Made by a program: the position numbers and the translations under genes
Origin: Desulfovibrio desulfuricans DSM 642
Lineage (GTDB): Bacteria > Desulfobacterota > Desulfovibrionia > Desulfovibrionales > Desulfovibrionaceae
Length of the DNA stretch: 64,000 bases
NCBI RefSeq assembly: GCF_000420465.1
Contig: NZ_ATUZ01000015.1
Span: 62,001 to 126,000 of the forward strand
Direction of reading: 5' to 3'
Shown: piece by piece, positions 44,031-57,893 of the stretch
Layout: every line of letters begins with the position of its first letter
Position numbering within the stretch: the first letter of the stretch is position 1
The notes under the pieces: model-generated
The model's input: only the letters and a program-made list of their open reading frames with translations
The model's database searches: none
What the model was told of the DNA's origin: nothing

Positions 44031-45662
44031 ATGGCTTGTGAGTATGGTTTTTTGTATATGAATTCACTGTTCGGACTGCTCAGAACGCAAATTGAAGAAC
44101 GTCCAACTCGAGCAATATTTTTGCTTTGGTCTTTGTCACTTCCTGTTGCTGCATTATTTTCACTGCTTGTAGCGTTGCACTGGCGTTCAGAACGTTTGAC
44201 AGTTGCAATTGATGAAGCAGAGTATTCTCTGTCGCAGCGTGTTCAGCGCGTTGCTGAAATGGCTGACCTTAAATTTGATACGATAAAAAAGCTTACCGGA
44301 CTTCTGGCTACAGACTCACGCATTATTGCCGCTCTGAGGGGAGATGGGGATTTTGCGGAATGCACCCGCTACCTTCAGAGTGTGGGGGACACGCTCCGGC
44401 TGCACCGTGCGTTCCTGCTTGATAAAAACGGCGTGTGCGTTGCTTCCAACGATGCCGGAATGCCCAAAAATCTCCTTGGCGTTAACCTTGCCGACCGTGA
44501 TTATTTTATCCGCGCCATGGCTGGCGAAAGTTCCGTGCAGTTTGTTGTAGGGCGGGTTTCAACAATTCCCGGTTTTCATTTTTCTGCGCCTGTCAGCGGG
44601 CCTGACGGCTACCTTGGCGTGGCTGTGCTCAAGGTTGATACGGAGACACTTGCGCAGCAGCTTTATCTGCCCACGGGTTTTGTTACGGACAAGGCGGGCG
44701 TGGTGGTGCTCTCCGATTCACCGGGGAACATGCTGCGCGTAGTGCCTGGCGAGAGCGCCGCCTTGCTTGCCCCGGCCAAGAGCCTGCTCCGCTATCAGCG
44801 CGAAAGTCTTGAACCCGTGTATCTGCGCAAAGTGGATGTGGACGGCTACGATGCCTGGGAGCTTAGCCCCGGTGGCCCGCCCTACCTGTGCAAGACTGTC
44901 CGCATAAGCAAGGAGGGGCTCAGCGTGTACGGCTTTGAGGGCCTTGCCCCTCTGCTGGCCGACATTGCGGAAAGCTTCCGCATGCATCTTGCCACCACAT
45001 TTATTTTTTTTGTGCTTGGTTTTGCGGTCATAATAGGTACCACAGTGAACCTGCTGCGCGACAGATATCTGCGCAACACCTTGCAAAAACTTAATGATAC
45101 CTTGCGGGTTCAGGCGCAGCATGATTCCCTGACCGGGCTGCTCAACCGCAGGATGTTTGATGAAATGGCCGAAGCGTGGTTTGCACAGACATTGCGGCTT
45201 GGCGTGCCTTTTTCGCTGGTGCTGTTTGACATCGACCATTTCAAGCGGCTGAATGATGCATTTGGGCATCAGGCTGGCGACCATGTCCTGCGCGAAATCG
45301 CCAGATGTGTGAGTATCCGCCTGTCCCGCCGGGGCGACAGGGTTTTTCGCATCGGAGGGGAGGAATTTGCCGTGCTGGCCAGCGCGTCAGAGGAGCGGCA
45401 GATTGTTTCCCTCATGGAAAAGATCCGAAAAACAGTGGAGGATATGCGCCTCCAGCATCCCGATGGGGCAGACAAGGTTGTAACCATCTCTCTTGGCGGC
45501 TTACTGGTGCGTGACTGTTGCGACATGTCGTTTGACGAAGCGTTCAAGCGAGCGGACGAAGCGTTGTACAGCGCCAAGGCTCAGGGGCGCAACCGAAGCG
45601 TATTGGCAGGCAGTTGCCGCGCTGAGGGGAGTGCGGGCTGTTTGATACGTCCTCATTCCTGA
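44031..45662 (+). CDS. Membrane diguanylate cyclase with Cache-like sensor
   Basis: Makes cyclic-di-GMP. 543 residues: membrane segment about 28-47 (AIFLLWSLSLPVAALFSLLV), periplasmic Cache-like region about 50-310 (VCVASNDAGMPKNLLGVNLA, GVAVLKVDTETLA), second membrane segment about 320-345, and a C-terminal GGDEF domain from about 365. The active motif is GGEEF, preceded five residues earlier by RRGD, a good RxxD inhibitory site, so product feedback is likely. HDSLTGLLNRRMF and LFDIDHFKRLNDAFGHQAGD are the other signatures. The start used has AAGGG just before it; ATG 44058 is an alternative. Confidence 0.93.
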   Translation: MACEYGFLYMNSLFGLLRTQIEERPTRAIFLLWSLSLPVAALFSLLVALHWRSERLTVAIDEAEYSLSQRVQRVAEMADLKFDTIKKLTGLLATDSRIIAALRGDGDFAECTRYLQSVGDTLRLHRAFLLDKNGVCVASNDAGMPKNLLGVNLADRDYFIRAMAGESSVQFVVGRVSTIPGFHFSAPVSGPDGYLGVAVLKVDTETLAQQLYLPTGFVTDKAGVVVLSDSPGNMLRVVPGESAALLAPAKSLLRYQRESLEPVYLRKVDVDGYDAWELSPGGPPYLCKTVRISKEGLSVYGFEGLAPLLADIAESFRMHLATTFIFFVLGFAVIIGTTVNLLRDRYLRNTLQKLNDTLRVQAQHDSLTGLLNRRMFDEMAEAWFAQTLRLGVPFSLVLFDIDHFKRLNDAFGHQAGDHVLREIARCVSIRLSRRGDRVFRIGGEEFAVLASASEERQIVSLMEKIRKTVEDMRLQHPDGADKVVTISLGGLLVRDCCDMSFDEAFKRADEALYSAKAQGRNRSVLAGSCRAEGSAGCLIRPHS

Positions 45663-45785
45663 CATTGCGCGTTTATGCGCTCTCCATTACGCAGCTTTTC
45701 GTGCTCAAATTTCCAGCTTTGCGCTGATAATCCATTCAGTTGCGATCATGCGGGTCGCAAGGCGGCAATATCCTTTTTTAACGCA

Positions 45786-45813
45786 TTGACTTTGAATTTC
45801 AATTTCATATAAT
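45786..45813 (+). promoter_or_regulatory. Consensus sigma-70 promoter with a Fur-like box in its spacer
   Basis: TTGACT (45786-45791), a 16-base spacer and a perfect TATAAT (45808-45813). The spacer holds TTGAATTTCAATTTCA, a Fur-like 7-1-7 repeat (TGAATTTCAATTTCA). The design is the same as in the DUF2325 promoter at 16171. Confidence 0.65.
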
Positions 45814-45881
45814 TATGCCTGTTGCCCTCAACCGGGCCGCACTGTTTACCGCCGCAAAGGCATATCAGGAGAACAGGTAGC

Positions 45882-46187
45882 ATGTATAACCGATTTGGAA
45901 CAACGCAGGAAATGATGATCCAGACCGTTCAGGAAAATGGAACGGAGGCTGTGCTGGCAATCGACAGCAGGGGCCTGTATCTGACCTCCGCCCAGTTTGT
46001 GGGACGCCCCATTGCCGACCACAACCGCTATAGCGGTGTGCGCAACGAGGTGCCGCAGAGGCTTGCCGCCCTGGGGCTGGATGTGGATGCCCTGCTGGCC
46101 GCAAACCAGCACCGCATTCAGGTGGAGACCGTCTCCGCCAAGAAGGTCAACCCCCTCAAGGCCTCCAAGCGTGGTTCCAAGGGCTAG
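45882..46187 (+). CDS. Hypothetical protein, putative member of the Fur regulon
   Basis: A 101-residue protein starting MYNRFGTTQEMMIQTVQENG, with a beta-like stretch EAVLAIDSRGLYLTSAQFVG and a basic Lys/Ser-rich end (KKVNPLKASKRGSKG). No family recognised; no cysteines, signal peptide or membrane segment. ATG 45882 is about 70 bases downstream of a promoter with a Fur-like operator. AGGAG lies ten bases upstream. It appears to be a single gene. A role in iron starvation is suggested only by the operator. Confidence 0.7.
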   Translation: MYNRFGTTQEMMIQTVQENGTEAVLAIDSRGLYLTSAQFVGRPIADHNRYSGVRNEVPQRLAALGLDVDALLAANQHRIQVETVSAKKVNPLKASKRGSKG

Positions 46188-46477
46188 GCTGGGGGCAGCC
46201 AAGTCTGCAACTTCCATACTCCAGAGCAGGATGTGGCTGAAAATGCCCACCTGCTCCGGGTGACGCCACAGGCCGCGATTTTATGGTTGTATACCATCGC
46301 CCGTTGTTGACACGGCTGCCCGTACAAGGCTCCGTTCAACAGCGGGCGCTGCTGTTTCAATCTCGCCGGAATTTCCTTTATCGCGCAAGCGTTGGAGGGC
46401 GGATCGGCAGAGGGGAGGAGGCATTGCCCAAGCGTCCACGCCTTGCGCCCTGTGTACTTTTTCCGTAGGCTTTATTC

Positions 46478-47821
46478 ATGTCGAAAACACGTGAAATTTA
46501 TATATGCTCTTCTTGTGGCTCACAAACCATGCAGTGGCGTGGACAATGCCCCAACTGCCATGAGTGGAATACGCTCCAGGCGACAGTGCAGCCCAAATCC
46601 GCTCCCGGCGGCAACAGGCCCCGCGCTGCTACGGATTCCTCCAGCCGCCCCATTGCCTTGCGGGATGTGGAAGATGCCGGGCATGCGCCCTACGGCAGCG
46701 GCCTGAAAGCCCTTGACCGCGTGCTGGGCAAGGGCCTTGTGCCCGGTGCGGCCATTCTTGTGGGCGGCGAGCCGGGCATCGGCAAATCAACCCTGCTGCT
46801 CCAGGTGGCCGGGCTTGTGGCAGCGCAGGGCAGACGCGTGCTCTATGCCAGTGGGGAGGAATCCCTGCCGCAGATCAAGGGCCGGGCCGAGCGGCTCGGC
46901 ATGCTGGATCATAACCTCATGGCCATTGCCACCTCCCGCGTGGAAGATGTGCTCGGAGCGGCCAATGCCGCGCCGCCAGCCCTGCTGGTGGTGGATTCGG
47001 TGCAGACCCTCACAAGCCTAGAGGCCGATGGCCTGCCGGGCAACGTCAGTCAGGTGCGGGCCGTGGCAACAACATTGCTCGAGGCCTGCCGCCGCCTGTC
47101 CTGCACCCTGATTCTGGTAGGGCATGTGACCAAGGACGGCGTGCTGGCTGGCCCCCGCCTGCTGGAACACATGGTGGACACCGTTATTTCGCTTGAGGGC
47201 GACCGCCGCCAGATGTTCCGCCTGTTGCGCGTGTTCAAAAACCGCTTTGGCCCCAATGAGGAACTGCTGGTCTTTCGCATGGAAGCCTCGGGCATGCAGA
47301 TTGTGGACGATCCCTCCACGTTTTTTCTGGGCCAGCGCGATCCTTCGTTATCCGGCACTGCCGTGGTTATGGCCGTGGATGGGCAGCGCCCGCTGGCAGT
47401 GGAGGTGCAGGCCCTTGTTTCCCGCACATTTTTGAGTATCCCGCGCCGCGCCGCCCTTGGTTTTGACGTGGCCCGCCTGCATTTGCTGCTGGCCGTGCTG
47501 GAAAAAAGGCTCAAGCTCAACTTTGGTCAGGTGGATATTTACGCCAAGGTAGGCGGCGGCATGAAGCTGAGCGAGCCGGGGCTTGATCTGGCGCTGGTGG
47601 CTGCGGTGCTTTCGTCGTATTATGATGTCCCGCTGCCGGAAAAGAGCGTGCTGTGGGGCGAGGTGGATCTCAACGGACAGGTGCGGCCAGTATCCGCGCA
47701 GGATTTGCGCCTCACGCAGGCGCGGCGGCTGGGCTTTGACCCCATTGTCCAACCGGCTGTGGAGCAGGGCGGCATCAGCACCATAGCCGCCTTGCAGCAA
47801 AAACTGTTTCATCGCAAGTAA
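46478..47821 (+). CDS. radA: DNA repair protein RadA
   Basis: RecA-like branch-migration helicase for recombinational repair, 447 residues. An N-terminal zinc finger has CSSCG and CPNC (10-13 and 25-28). Walker A is GGEPGIGKST, the family motif KNRFG is present as KNRFGPNEE, and a Lon-protease-like C-terminal domain (about 300-447) carries DIYAKVGGGMKLSEPGLDLA. First of a gene run with the CYTH, clpS and clpA genes; the next start lies 11 bases after its stop. Confidence 0.97.
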   Translation: MSKTREIYICSSCGSQTMQWRGQCPNCHEWNTLQATVQPKSAPGGNRPRAATDSSSRPIALRDVEDAGHAPYGSGLKALDRVLGKGLVPGAAILVGGEPGIGKSTLLLQVAGLVAAQGRRVLYASGEESLPQIKGRAERLGMLDHNLMAIATSRVEDVLGAANAAPPALLVVDSVQTLTSLEADGLPGNVSQVRAVATTLLEACRRLSCTLILVGHVTKDGVLAGPRLLEHMVDTVISLEGDRRQMFRLLRVFKNRFGPNEELLVFRMEASGMQIVDDPSTFFLGQRDPSLSGTAVVMAVDGQRPLAVEVQALVSRTFLSIPRRAALGFDVARLHLLLAVLEKRLKLNFGQVDIYAKVGGGMKLSEPGLDLALVAAVLSSYYDVPLPEKSVLWGEVDLNGQVRPVSAQDLRLTQARRLGFDPIVQPAVEQGGISTIAALQQKLFHRK

Positions 47822-47832
47822 AGGCGGCAGTC

Positions 47833-48474
47833 ATGGGCCTTGAGATTGAACGCAAATATCTGCATGTGAATCTGCAAACCCTGCGTCAGGCGCTTGTGGA
47901 CAACGGGGCGCACTGCCTTGGCGCGCATTTTGAGTGCAACTGGGTGTTTGACACTGCTCAGGGAGCGCTGGTCACAGGCGGCAAACTGCTGCGTTTGCGC
48001 AGTCAGGAATGGCAGGACAAAACGCGCCACCTGATCACGCTCAAGTTGCCCGCCATGGAAGACGGCGGTTTCAAGGTGCGCGAGGAGCGCGAAACGGAAG
48101 TTGTCGATGGCGCGGCCTTGCGGGGTATTCTGGAAGGGCTGGGCTATACGGTGGCGGCCCGGTACGAAAAAGTTCGCGAACCATGGCGCATGGACACCGT
48201 GGAAGTGGAGCTGGACGCGCTGCCCTTTGCCCAGGTGGTTGAGCTGGAAGGCCGGGCGCAGGATATTGCCAGGGTCGAGAAGCGTCTGAACCTTGACAAT
48301 GCAGAAATAAGCATCAAAAGTTATCATGAGCTGCATCAGGAATGGTTGCGGCAAAACAACAAGCCGAAACAGCTTTCCTTTGTGTTTGACGAAGCGCAGA
48401 GGGCGCACTGGCGCACAGTGCTGGGCCTGACCGACAAGGCCGATGTCAACACGGATTCATCGCGGCAGAGCTGA
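47833..48474 (+). CDS. CYTH domain protein (class IV adenylate cyclase / triphosphatase type)
   Basis: A 213-residue triphosphate tunnel enzyme. The hallmark ExExK motif is near the start as LEIERKY (E4, E6, K8). Charged beta strands follow: KLLRLRSQ, HLITLKLP, VREERETEV, and VEVELDALPFAQVVELEG. Family members are either class IV adenylate cyclases, thiamine triphosphatases or inorganic triphosphatases; sequence alone does not decide. It lacks the CHAD domain that often follows. It lies between radA and clpS, probably in one transcript. Confidence 0.85.
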   Translation: MGLEIERKYLHVNLQTLRQALVDNGAHCLGAHFECNWVFDTAQGALVTGGKLLRLRSQEWQDKTRHLITLKLPAMEDGGFKVREERETEVVDGAALRGILEGLGYTVAARYEKVREPWRMDTVEVELDALPFAQVVELEGRAQDIARVEKRLNLDNAEISIKSYHELHQEWLRQNNKPKQLSFVFDEAQRAHWRTVLGLTDKADVNTDSSRQS

Positions 48475-48493
48475 AACGTCTTGGGAGCCATGC

Positions 48494-48814
48494 ATGTCTT
48501 TTATCCCCGACAATCAAACCAGCGGCGACAGCCGCGTAATCGTGGAAAAAAAACTCAAGGAACCGGATCGCTACCGGGTACTCCTGCACAATGACGACTA
48601 TACAAGCATGGAGTTTGTGGTGTCGGTATTGTGCGGCATTTTCCACAAAACCGCCGAAGAAGCCACGGCCATCATGCTGGCGGTACACCAGCGCGGGGTA
48701 GGCCAGTGCGGCATATACACCCTTGAAATAGCTGAGGCCAAGGTTCGGCGTGTGCACAACACGGCGCGGGCGGCAGGGTATCCCCTTAAATGCACCATGG
48801 AAAAAATCCATTGA
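48494..48814 (+). CDS. clpS: ATP-dependent Clp protease adaptor ClpS
   Basis: N-end-rule adaptor that hands proteins with Leu, Phe, Tyr or Trp N-termini to ClpA. 106 residues; YRVLLHNDDYTSMEFVV holds the N-degron pocket residues, with VHQRGVGQCGIYTLEIAE in the second half. I start at ATG 48494 (MSFIPDNQ), with GGGAG nine bases upstream, not at the longer frame from 48443. It is followed nine bases later by clpA. Confidence 0.95.
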   Translation: MSFIPDNQTSGDSRVIVEKKLKEPDRYRVLLHNDDYTSMEFVVSVLCGIFHKTAEEATAIMLAVHQRGVGQCGIYTLEIAEAKVRRVHNTARAAGYPLKCTMEKIH

Positions 48815-48823
48815 GATAAGCCT

Positions 48824-51136
48824 ATGTTGAGTAAAAATGTTCAGTTGGTCATTCGGGACGCCCTCATGGAAGCCCACCGGCGACGGCATGATCTGTTGAC
48901 TGTGGAGCATGTGCTCTTTGCGCTGACCAACAGCATGAAGGGGCGCATCATTCTTGAGGGCAGCGGGGCAAGTGTGCCCGTGCTGCGCGAGCAGCTTGAG
49001 GAATTTTTCAACAAGGAACTGGAAACCGTTTCCCTGGCGGAAAAGCACGAAGTCTCGCAGACGGACAGTGTGCAGCGTGTGCTTGAACGCGCGCTGGAGC
49101 ATATCCGCTCCTCCGGGCGCGATGCTGTGGAGCTTGGCGACCTGCTCATTTCCATCATGGATGAGGAAGAAAGCTACGCACACTTCTATCTGCGCAAACA
49201 GGGCGTTGAGCGGCTGGACGTGCTGACCTTTATTTCGCACGGGCTTGACGAAGGCGCTGGCTCGCGCGGAGTGGAAGCCGGGGCCGAAGCCGGAGACGGC
49301 GAAGCCAAGGCCGACCCTCTGGCCCAGTACACTGTTGAGCTTACGGCCCGCGCCAAGGAAGGCAAGATTGACCCCCTCGTGGGCCGCACTGCGGAGCTTG
49401 ACCGCGCGGTTGAGGTTCTGTGCCGCCGCCGCAAGAATAATCCCCTGTTTGTGGGCGACCCCGGCGTTGGCAAAACCGCTTTGGCCGAGGGCCTTGCCCT
49501 GCGCATTGTGGAAGGCAACGTGCCTGAAATGTTTGCCAAAACAAAGCTCTACGCCCTTGATATGGGCCTTCTGCTGGCGGGCACGCGCTACCGGGGCGAC
49601 TTTGAAGGCCGCCTCAAGGCAGTGGTGCAAAAGCTTAAGGAGCAGCCCGACTGCATCCTGTTTATTGACGAAATCCACACCATCGTGGGCGCAGGTTCCA
49701 CCTCTGGCGGCTCGCTTGACGCGTCCAACCTGCTCAAGCCCGTGCTCGCCAATGGCGAAATCCGCTGCATTGGTTCCACCACCTACGAGGAATACCGCAA
49801 CCATTTTGAAAAAGACCGCGCGCTGGCCCGCCGGTTTCAGCGCATTGATCTTACCGAGCCGACCACAGAAGAATGCCTTGGCATTCTTGAAGGGCTTGAG
49901 CCGCGCTATGCGCAGTATCACCACGTGCGTTACAGCCCTGCGGCCCTCAAGGCCATGGTGGATCTTACCTCGCGGCATGTGCGCGACCGTCTGCTGCCCG
50001 ACAAGGCCATTGACGTGCTGGATGAAACTGGCGCGGCCGTGCGGCTTGGCCGTGGCGTAACGCCTACCGGAAAGCCTGCCAAAAAGAGCGGCAAGGATGC
50101 CCCGCTGGTCAGCGTGGCCGATGTGGAGCGCATTGTGGCCCGCATGGCGGGCATACCCGTGCGCACAGTTTCCGGCAAGGAACGCAACAAGCTGGCAACG
50201 CTTGAAAAAGACCTCAAGAGCCTTGTGTTCGGGCAGGAAAAAGCCATTGAGCTGACCGTGCGCGCTATCCTGCGCGCCCGCGCCGGGCTTGGGCAGGAGC
50301 AGCGCCCCGCAGGCGCATTCCTGTTCTACGGGCCTACGGGCGTGGGCAAAACGGAAGTGGCCCGGAGCCTTGCCAAACTCATGGGCGTGGAATTTTTGCG
50401 CTACGACATGAGCGAATACATGGAAAAGCATTCTGTTTCGCGGCTCATCGGCGCGCCTCCAGGCTATGTGGGCTTTGATCAGGGCGGGCTCATGACAGAG
50501 GCCGTGCGCAAGGCCCCGTATTCCGTGGTGCTGCTGGACGAAGTGGAAAAAGCCCACCCGGATATCTTCAACGTGCTGCTCCAGGTGATGGATTACGCCA
50601 CGCTGACGGACAACACCGGGCGCAAGACGGACTTTTCGCACGTTATCCTTATCATGACCTCCAATGCCGGAGCCTTTGAAATGTCGCGGCCCGCCATGGG
50701 TTTTGGTGGCACGGCCCCGCAGGATGCGGCGCACAAGGGCCTCAAGGCTGTGGAAAATACCTTCAGCCCTGAATTCCGCAACCGGCTGGACGCTCTGGTT
50801 CCCTTTGGCAGCCTCACAGAACCCATGATGCTGCGCATTGTGGACAAGTTTGTGGGCGAAATCCGCACCAGCCTCGAACAGCGCGGCGTAACGCTTACAC
50901 TTATGGAAACCGCCCGCAAGTGGCTGGCCCGCAAGGGCTTTGATCCCTCCATGGGCGCACGGCCCCTGCGCCGCCTGCTGCGCACGGAGCTGGAAGACCG
51001 GCTGGCGCACGAGCTGCTGTTCGGCTCGCTCAAGAAGGGCGGCACCGCAAAACTGACGGTCAAGGGCGAGGAACTGGCCCTTGAACATGAGGGCAGCGCG
51101 GCAAAAGGCCGCAAGCCGATGCCTGTAGACGCCTGA
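48824..51136 (+). CDS. clpA: ATP-dependent Clp protease ATP-binding subunit ClpA
   Basis: Hexameric unfoldase that feeds ClpP, 770 residues. N-domain about 1-150, then two AAA+ modules: Walker [14 protein letters not shown] in D1 and [15 protein letters not shown] in D2, with [12 protein letters not shown] and [11 protein letters not shown] as Walker B. The ClpP-docking loop is present as MGF in [10 protein letters not shown], so it should act with ClpP rather than alone. There is no long middle coiled coil, which separates it from ClpB. Follows clpS directly. Confidence 0.97.
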   Translation: MLSKNVQLVIRDALMEAHRRRHDLLTVEHVLFALTNSMKGRIILEGSGASVPVLREQLEEFFNKELETVSLAEKHEVSQTDSVQRVLERALEHIRSSGRDAVELGDLLISIMDEEESYAHFYLRKQGVERLDVLTFISHGLDEGAGSRGVEAGAEAGDGEAKADPLAQYTVELTARAKEGKIDPLVGRTAELDRAVEVLCRRRKNNPLFVGDPGVGKTALAEGLALRIVEGNVPEMFAKTKLYALDMGLLLAGTRYRGDFEGRLKAVVQKLKEQPDCILFIDEIHTIVGAGSTSGGSLDASNLLKPVLANGEIRCIGSTTYEEYRNHFEKDRALARRFQRIDLTEPTTEECLGILEGLEPRYAQYHHVRYSPAALKAMVDLTSRHVRDRLLPDKAIDVLDETGAAVRLGRGVTPTGKPAKKSGKDAPLVSVADVERIVARMAGIPVRTVSGKERNKLATLEKDLKSLVFGQEKAIELTVRAILRARAGLGQEQRPAGAFLFYGPTGVGKTEVARSLAKLMGVEFLRYDMSEYMEKHSVSRLIGAPPGYVGFDQGGLMTEAVRKAPYSVVLLDEVEKAHPDIFNVLLQVMDYATLTDNTGRKTDFSHVILIMTSNAGAFEMSRPAMGFGGTAPQDAAHKGLKAVENTFSPEFRNRLDALVPFGSLTEPMMLRIVDKFVGEIRTSLEQRGVTLTLMETARKWLARKGFDPSMGARPLRRLLRTELEDRLAHELLFGSLKKGGTAKLTVKGEELALEHEGSAAKGRKPMPVDA

Positions 51137-51151
51137 TTATATGCACAAAGG

Positions 51152-51194
51152 CGGGCCGGGGCTGTTGCCGAATGCGGCAGTTCCGGCCCGTTTG
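51152..51194 (+). terminator. Intrinsic terminator after clpA
   Basis: CGGGCCGG (51152-51159) pairs with CCGGCCCG (51183-51190), with an inner CTG...CCG/CGGCAG stem, followed by TTTGCTTT. Some read-through into aat is possible because aat starts only 75 bases later and no clear promoter is seen. Confidence 0.7.
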
Positions 51195-51268
51195 CTTTAA
51201 CGCCGTTTTCAATGGCATCCGCCCCTTCCCCGAAATATTCAAATGGTATTCTGTCGGCAAAGGACGCT

Positions 51269-52048
51269 ATGATCGGGGCATTTACAGCACTGGCCTCTCA
51301 ATTTCCGCCGCCGGAATCAGCCCGTGAAGACGGATTGCTGTGTCTTGGAGGCGATCTGCGGCCAGAACGTCTGGTCGCGGCCTACAGCCGTGGAATTTTC
51401 CCCTGGTATTCCAAGGGAATGCCCATTCTCTGGTGGTCGCCGGATCCCCGCTGCGTCATGCCTCTTGAGGCCTTTCGCCTGCCTGCGCGCAGCGCCCGCA
51501 AGCTGCGCCTGCATCCTTTTGAACTGACCCACAACGCCGCCTTCAAGCAGGTTATCCGCGCTTGCGCAGCGCCAAAGGACAAGGAGGGCGGCACCTGGAT
51601 TATTGACGACATGATGCGCGCTTACGAAGACCTGCACGCCCTTGGCTATGCCCATTCCATTGAGGCCTGGCGTGATGGCGAGCTGGTGGGCGGTCTGTAC
51701 GGCGTGGCGTTGGGGCGGGCTTTTTTTGGCGAATCCATGTTCCACACTCAGGCCGAGGCCTCGCGCGCCGCGCTGGCAGGGCTTGTGGCCCTGCTGCGCC
51801 AGCGCGGAGCAACCTTGCTTGACTGCCAGCAGGAAACGCCGCACATCATGCGCATGGGCGGCGTAATGCTGCCGCGTGTGATTTTTCAGGCCGAGCTTGA
51901 GCGCGCCCTTGCCATGCAAACGCAAACAGGCGCTGCGCAAAGTTGCGCAACGCCTGAAATGGTTGAAAGCGGCCTGCCGTTTCCGTGGCTGCCCTGGGGC
52001 GTCGTCTACAGCTATTCCCCGGATGGCTTCTGGGCGGCCAGATCGTAA
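51269..52048 (+). CDS. aat: Leucyl/phenylalanyl-tRNA--protein transferase
   Basis: Adds Leu or Phe from charged tRNA to N-terminal Arg or Lys, creating the N-degron read by ClpS. About 259 residues: FPPPESAREDGLLCLGGDL, then SRGIFPWYSKGMPILWWSPD and GLYGVALGRAFFGESMFH are the family signatures, with SRAALAGLVALLRQRG near the end. ATG 51269 is preferred because AAAGGA lies four to five bases upstream; ATG 51212 would add 19 residues with no likeness. The C-terminal tail (about 30 residues after MQTQTGAAQ) is longer than usual. The 3' end overlaps a convergent gene by 37 bases. Confidence 0.95.
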   Translation: MIGAFTALASQFPPPESAREDGLLCLGGDLRPERLVAAYSRGIFPWYSKGMPILWWSPDPRCVMPLEAFRLPARSARKLRLHPFELTHNAAFKQVIRACAAPKDKEGGTWIIDDMMRAYEDLHALGYAHSIEAWRDGELVGGLYGVALGRAFFGESMFHTQAEASRAALAGLVALLRQRGATLLDCQQETPHIMRMGGVMLPRVIFQAELERALAMQTQTGAAQSCATPEMVESGLPFPWLPWGVVYSYSPDGFWAARS

Positions 52049-52503
52049 AAACCGTAGGCCGGGAAGGGCAGCGGGTAGTCGCGCACCGCGTCAAAGCGGA
52101 TGAAGCCCGTGGTCTTGCCTTCGCCAATGCCTGCCAGCGGCGCAACGCCCATGGGCACGGGCAGATCAAGCGGGCAGACCGTGATTTTTTCAATCTGGTC
52201 GGCATAGCGCTTTTCAAGGTATTCAACCAGCGCGTGGCTTTCTTCTGCGGTGAAGGATTCAAGCACGCAGCGCAGGGCGGCTTCTTCCGTAGCGCCTTGC
52301 AGCACTTCTGCCGGAACGGAAGGGTCAGCCGGGGCCACAAGGCCAAGACCCTTGATGGCTTCCACTTCGGCATCAGTCGCGCCGGGGCGGAAAATCTGCA
52401 CGTCCAGATGGCGGCAGCCCTTGAAGGTGCTGAGAGTTGCGGCCACAATGAAAACCCGGTCGATGGGCAGATCTATCTGTGAAGGTACGAAGATTTTTTC
52501 CAT
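52012..52503 (-). CDS. Conserved hypothetical protein
   Basis: A 163-residue acidic soluble protein starting MEKIFVPSQIDLPIDRVFIV and ending YGFYDLAAQKPSGE. It has no recognised domain, signal or membrane segment. The start is preceded by CGGGAA. It is convergent with aat (37-base overlap of the ends) and divergent from uvrB. I believe it is real because the start, codon use and length of the open frame are coherent. Confidence 0.65.
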   Translation of the reverse strand: MEKIFVPSQIDLPIDRVFIVAATLSTFKGCRHLDVQIFRPGATDAEVEAIKGLGLVAPADPSVPAEVLQGATEEAALRCVLESFTAEESHALVEYLEKRYADQIEKITVCPLDLPVPMGVAPLAGIGEGKTTGFIRFDAVRDYPLPFPAYGFYDLAAQKPSGE

Positions 52504-52560
52504 GGCAATTCCCGTTCGTTATTGATGTAATCCTGTCCTCTTACTCCAAAACATAATATT

Positions 52561-56810
<4,250 letters not shown>

Positions 56811-56826
56811 CGGAAACGGAGAAGCT

Positions 56827-57615
56827 ATGAGCACTTCTATTATTGTGGTCGGGGCCAGCGGGCGCATGGGCAAAACCATCAGCGGGCTTGTGGAAGCCGA
56901 CCCGCAGTTCACCCTTGCGGGGCTGGTGGACAGCCCGGAGCGCATAGCCGCTCTTGCGGGCGCTGCCTGCCCTGTTTCTGACAGTCTGGCTGCCCTCTTG
57001 CCCAAGCTTCCCGGGGCTGTGGTCATTGACTTCACCGCGCCTGCGGTGAGCCTGCAATCTGCCAAGGCCGTTGCGCAGACCGGCAATGCCCTTGTGATCG
57101 GCACCACGGGCTTTACCGATGAAGAAAAGGACGAACTGCGCGCCCTTGCCGCCAAGGCTCCCATTTTCTGGGCCTCGAACATGAGCATCGGCGTGAATGT
57201 GCTGCTCAACATCTTGCCCCAGCTCACCAGGGCTCTGGGCGAGGATTACGATATTGAAATGGTGGAGCTGCACCACAACCGCAAAAAGGACAGCCCCAGC
57301 GGCACGGCCCTGACCCTTGGCGAATGCCTTGCCGAGGCCCGCGACTGGAAGCTCAACGATGTGCGCTGCTCCAGCCGTGACGGCATCATCGGCGCCCGCC
57401 CCAAGGAGCAGATCGGCATTCAGGCTATACGCGGCGGCGATGTGGTGGGCGTACATACCGTGTATTTCATGGGTCCCGGTGAGCGTATTGAAGTGACCCA
57501 CCAGGCCCACTCGCGCGAGAATTTTGCGCGCGGCGCTGTCCGCGCCGCAGGCTGGATGGCAGGGCAGAAGCCCGGCAAGCTTTACAGCATGCAGGACGTG
57601 ATCAAGGATATTTAG
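56827..57615 (+). CDS. dapB: 4-hydroxy-tetrahydrodipicolinate reductase
   Basis: Reduces the product of DapA on the way to diaminopimelate and lysine. 262 residues; NAD(P) loop VVGASGRMGKTI, the HH motif in VELHHNRKKDSPSGTAL with the catalytic His and Lys, and RGGDVVGVHTVYFMGPGERIE. ATG 56827 has GGAG five bases upstream; the frame from 56758 is only an extension into ligA. It lies 16 bases after ligA and may be co-transcribed with it. Confidence 0.97.
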   Translation: MSTSIIVVGASGRMGKTISGLVEADPQFTLAGLVDSPERIAALAGAACPVSDSLAALLPKLPGAVVIDFTAPAVSLQSAKAVAQTGNALVIGTTGFTDEEKDELRALAAKAPIFWASNMSIGVNVLLNILPQLTRALGEDYDIEMVELHHNRKKDSPSGTALTLGECLAEARDWKLNDVRCSSRDGIIGARPKEQIGIQAIRGGDVVGVHTVYFMGPGERIEVTHQAHSRENFARGAVRAAGWMAGQKPGKLYSMQDVIKDI

Positions 57616-57701
57616 TATTGCTTTGCAGGCTGTTTTGTCTGGATGAGGTTTCAGTTTTGAATATCTCTTGTACAGACCAAAGCAAGGTGTTTTAAAGCAG
57701 G

Positions 57702-57770
57702 CCCGTTTTCGTTCAGTGGCAACACATTAGGTGCTGTATTGAACGAAGGCGGGTCTGATCTGCTTTTATT
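57702..57770 (+). terminator. Hairpin after dapB
   Basis: CCCGTTTTCGTTCA (57702-57715) pairs with TGAACGAAGGCGGG (57740-57753) using two G-U pairs. A T-rich tract TCTGATCTGCTTTTATT follows. Probably the dapB terminator. Confidence 0.55.
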
Positions 57771-57805
57771 GTTTACCGGCCTGTGAAGATGGGCAGAGCG
57801 CGAAA

Positions 57806-57839
57806 AAAGCCCCTGAACGGTTTGCCGTTCAGGGGCTTT
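57806..57839. terminator. Bidirectional intrinsic terminator
   Basis: AAAGCCCCTGAACGG (57806-57820) pairs perfectly with CCGTTCAGGGGCTTT (57825-57839) around TTTG. It lies between the convergent dapB and chemoreceptor genes and can serve both. Confidence 0.9.
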
Positions 57840-57893
57840 GAGTTTGTTGCAGTGTAGGGAAGGCGCTTACTCCCGCCCCAGCGTCCGCGTCAG

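Noticed and set aside
48446..51088. 880-codon minus-strand frame over clpS and clpA
   Set aside because: Both sense genes have complete family motifs; this frame has none.
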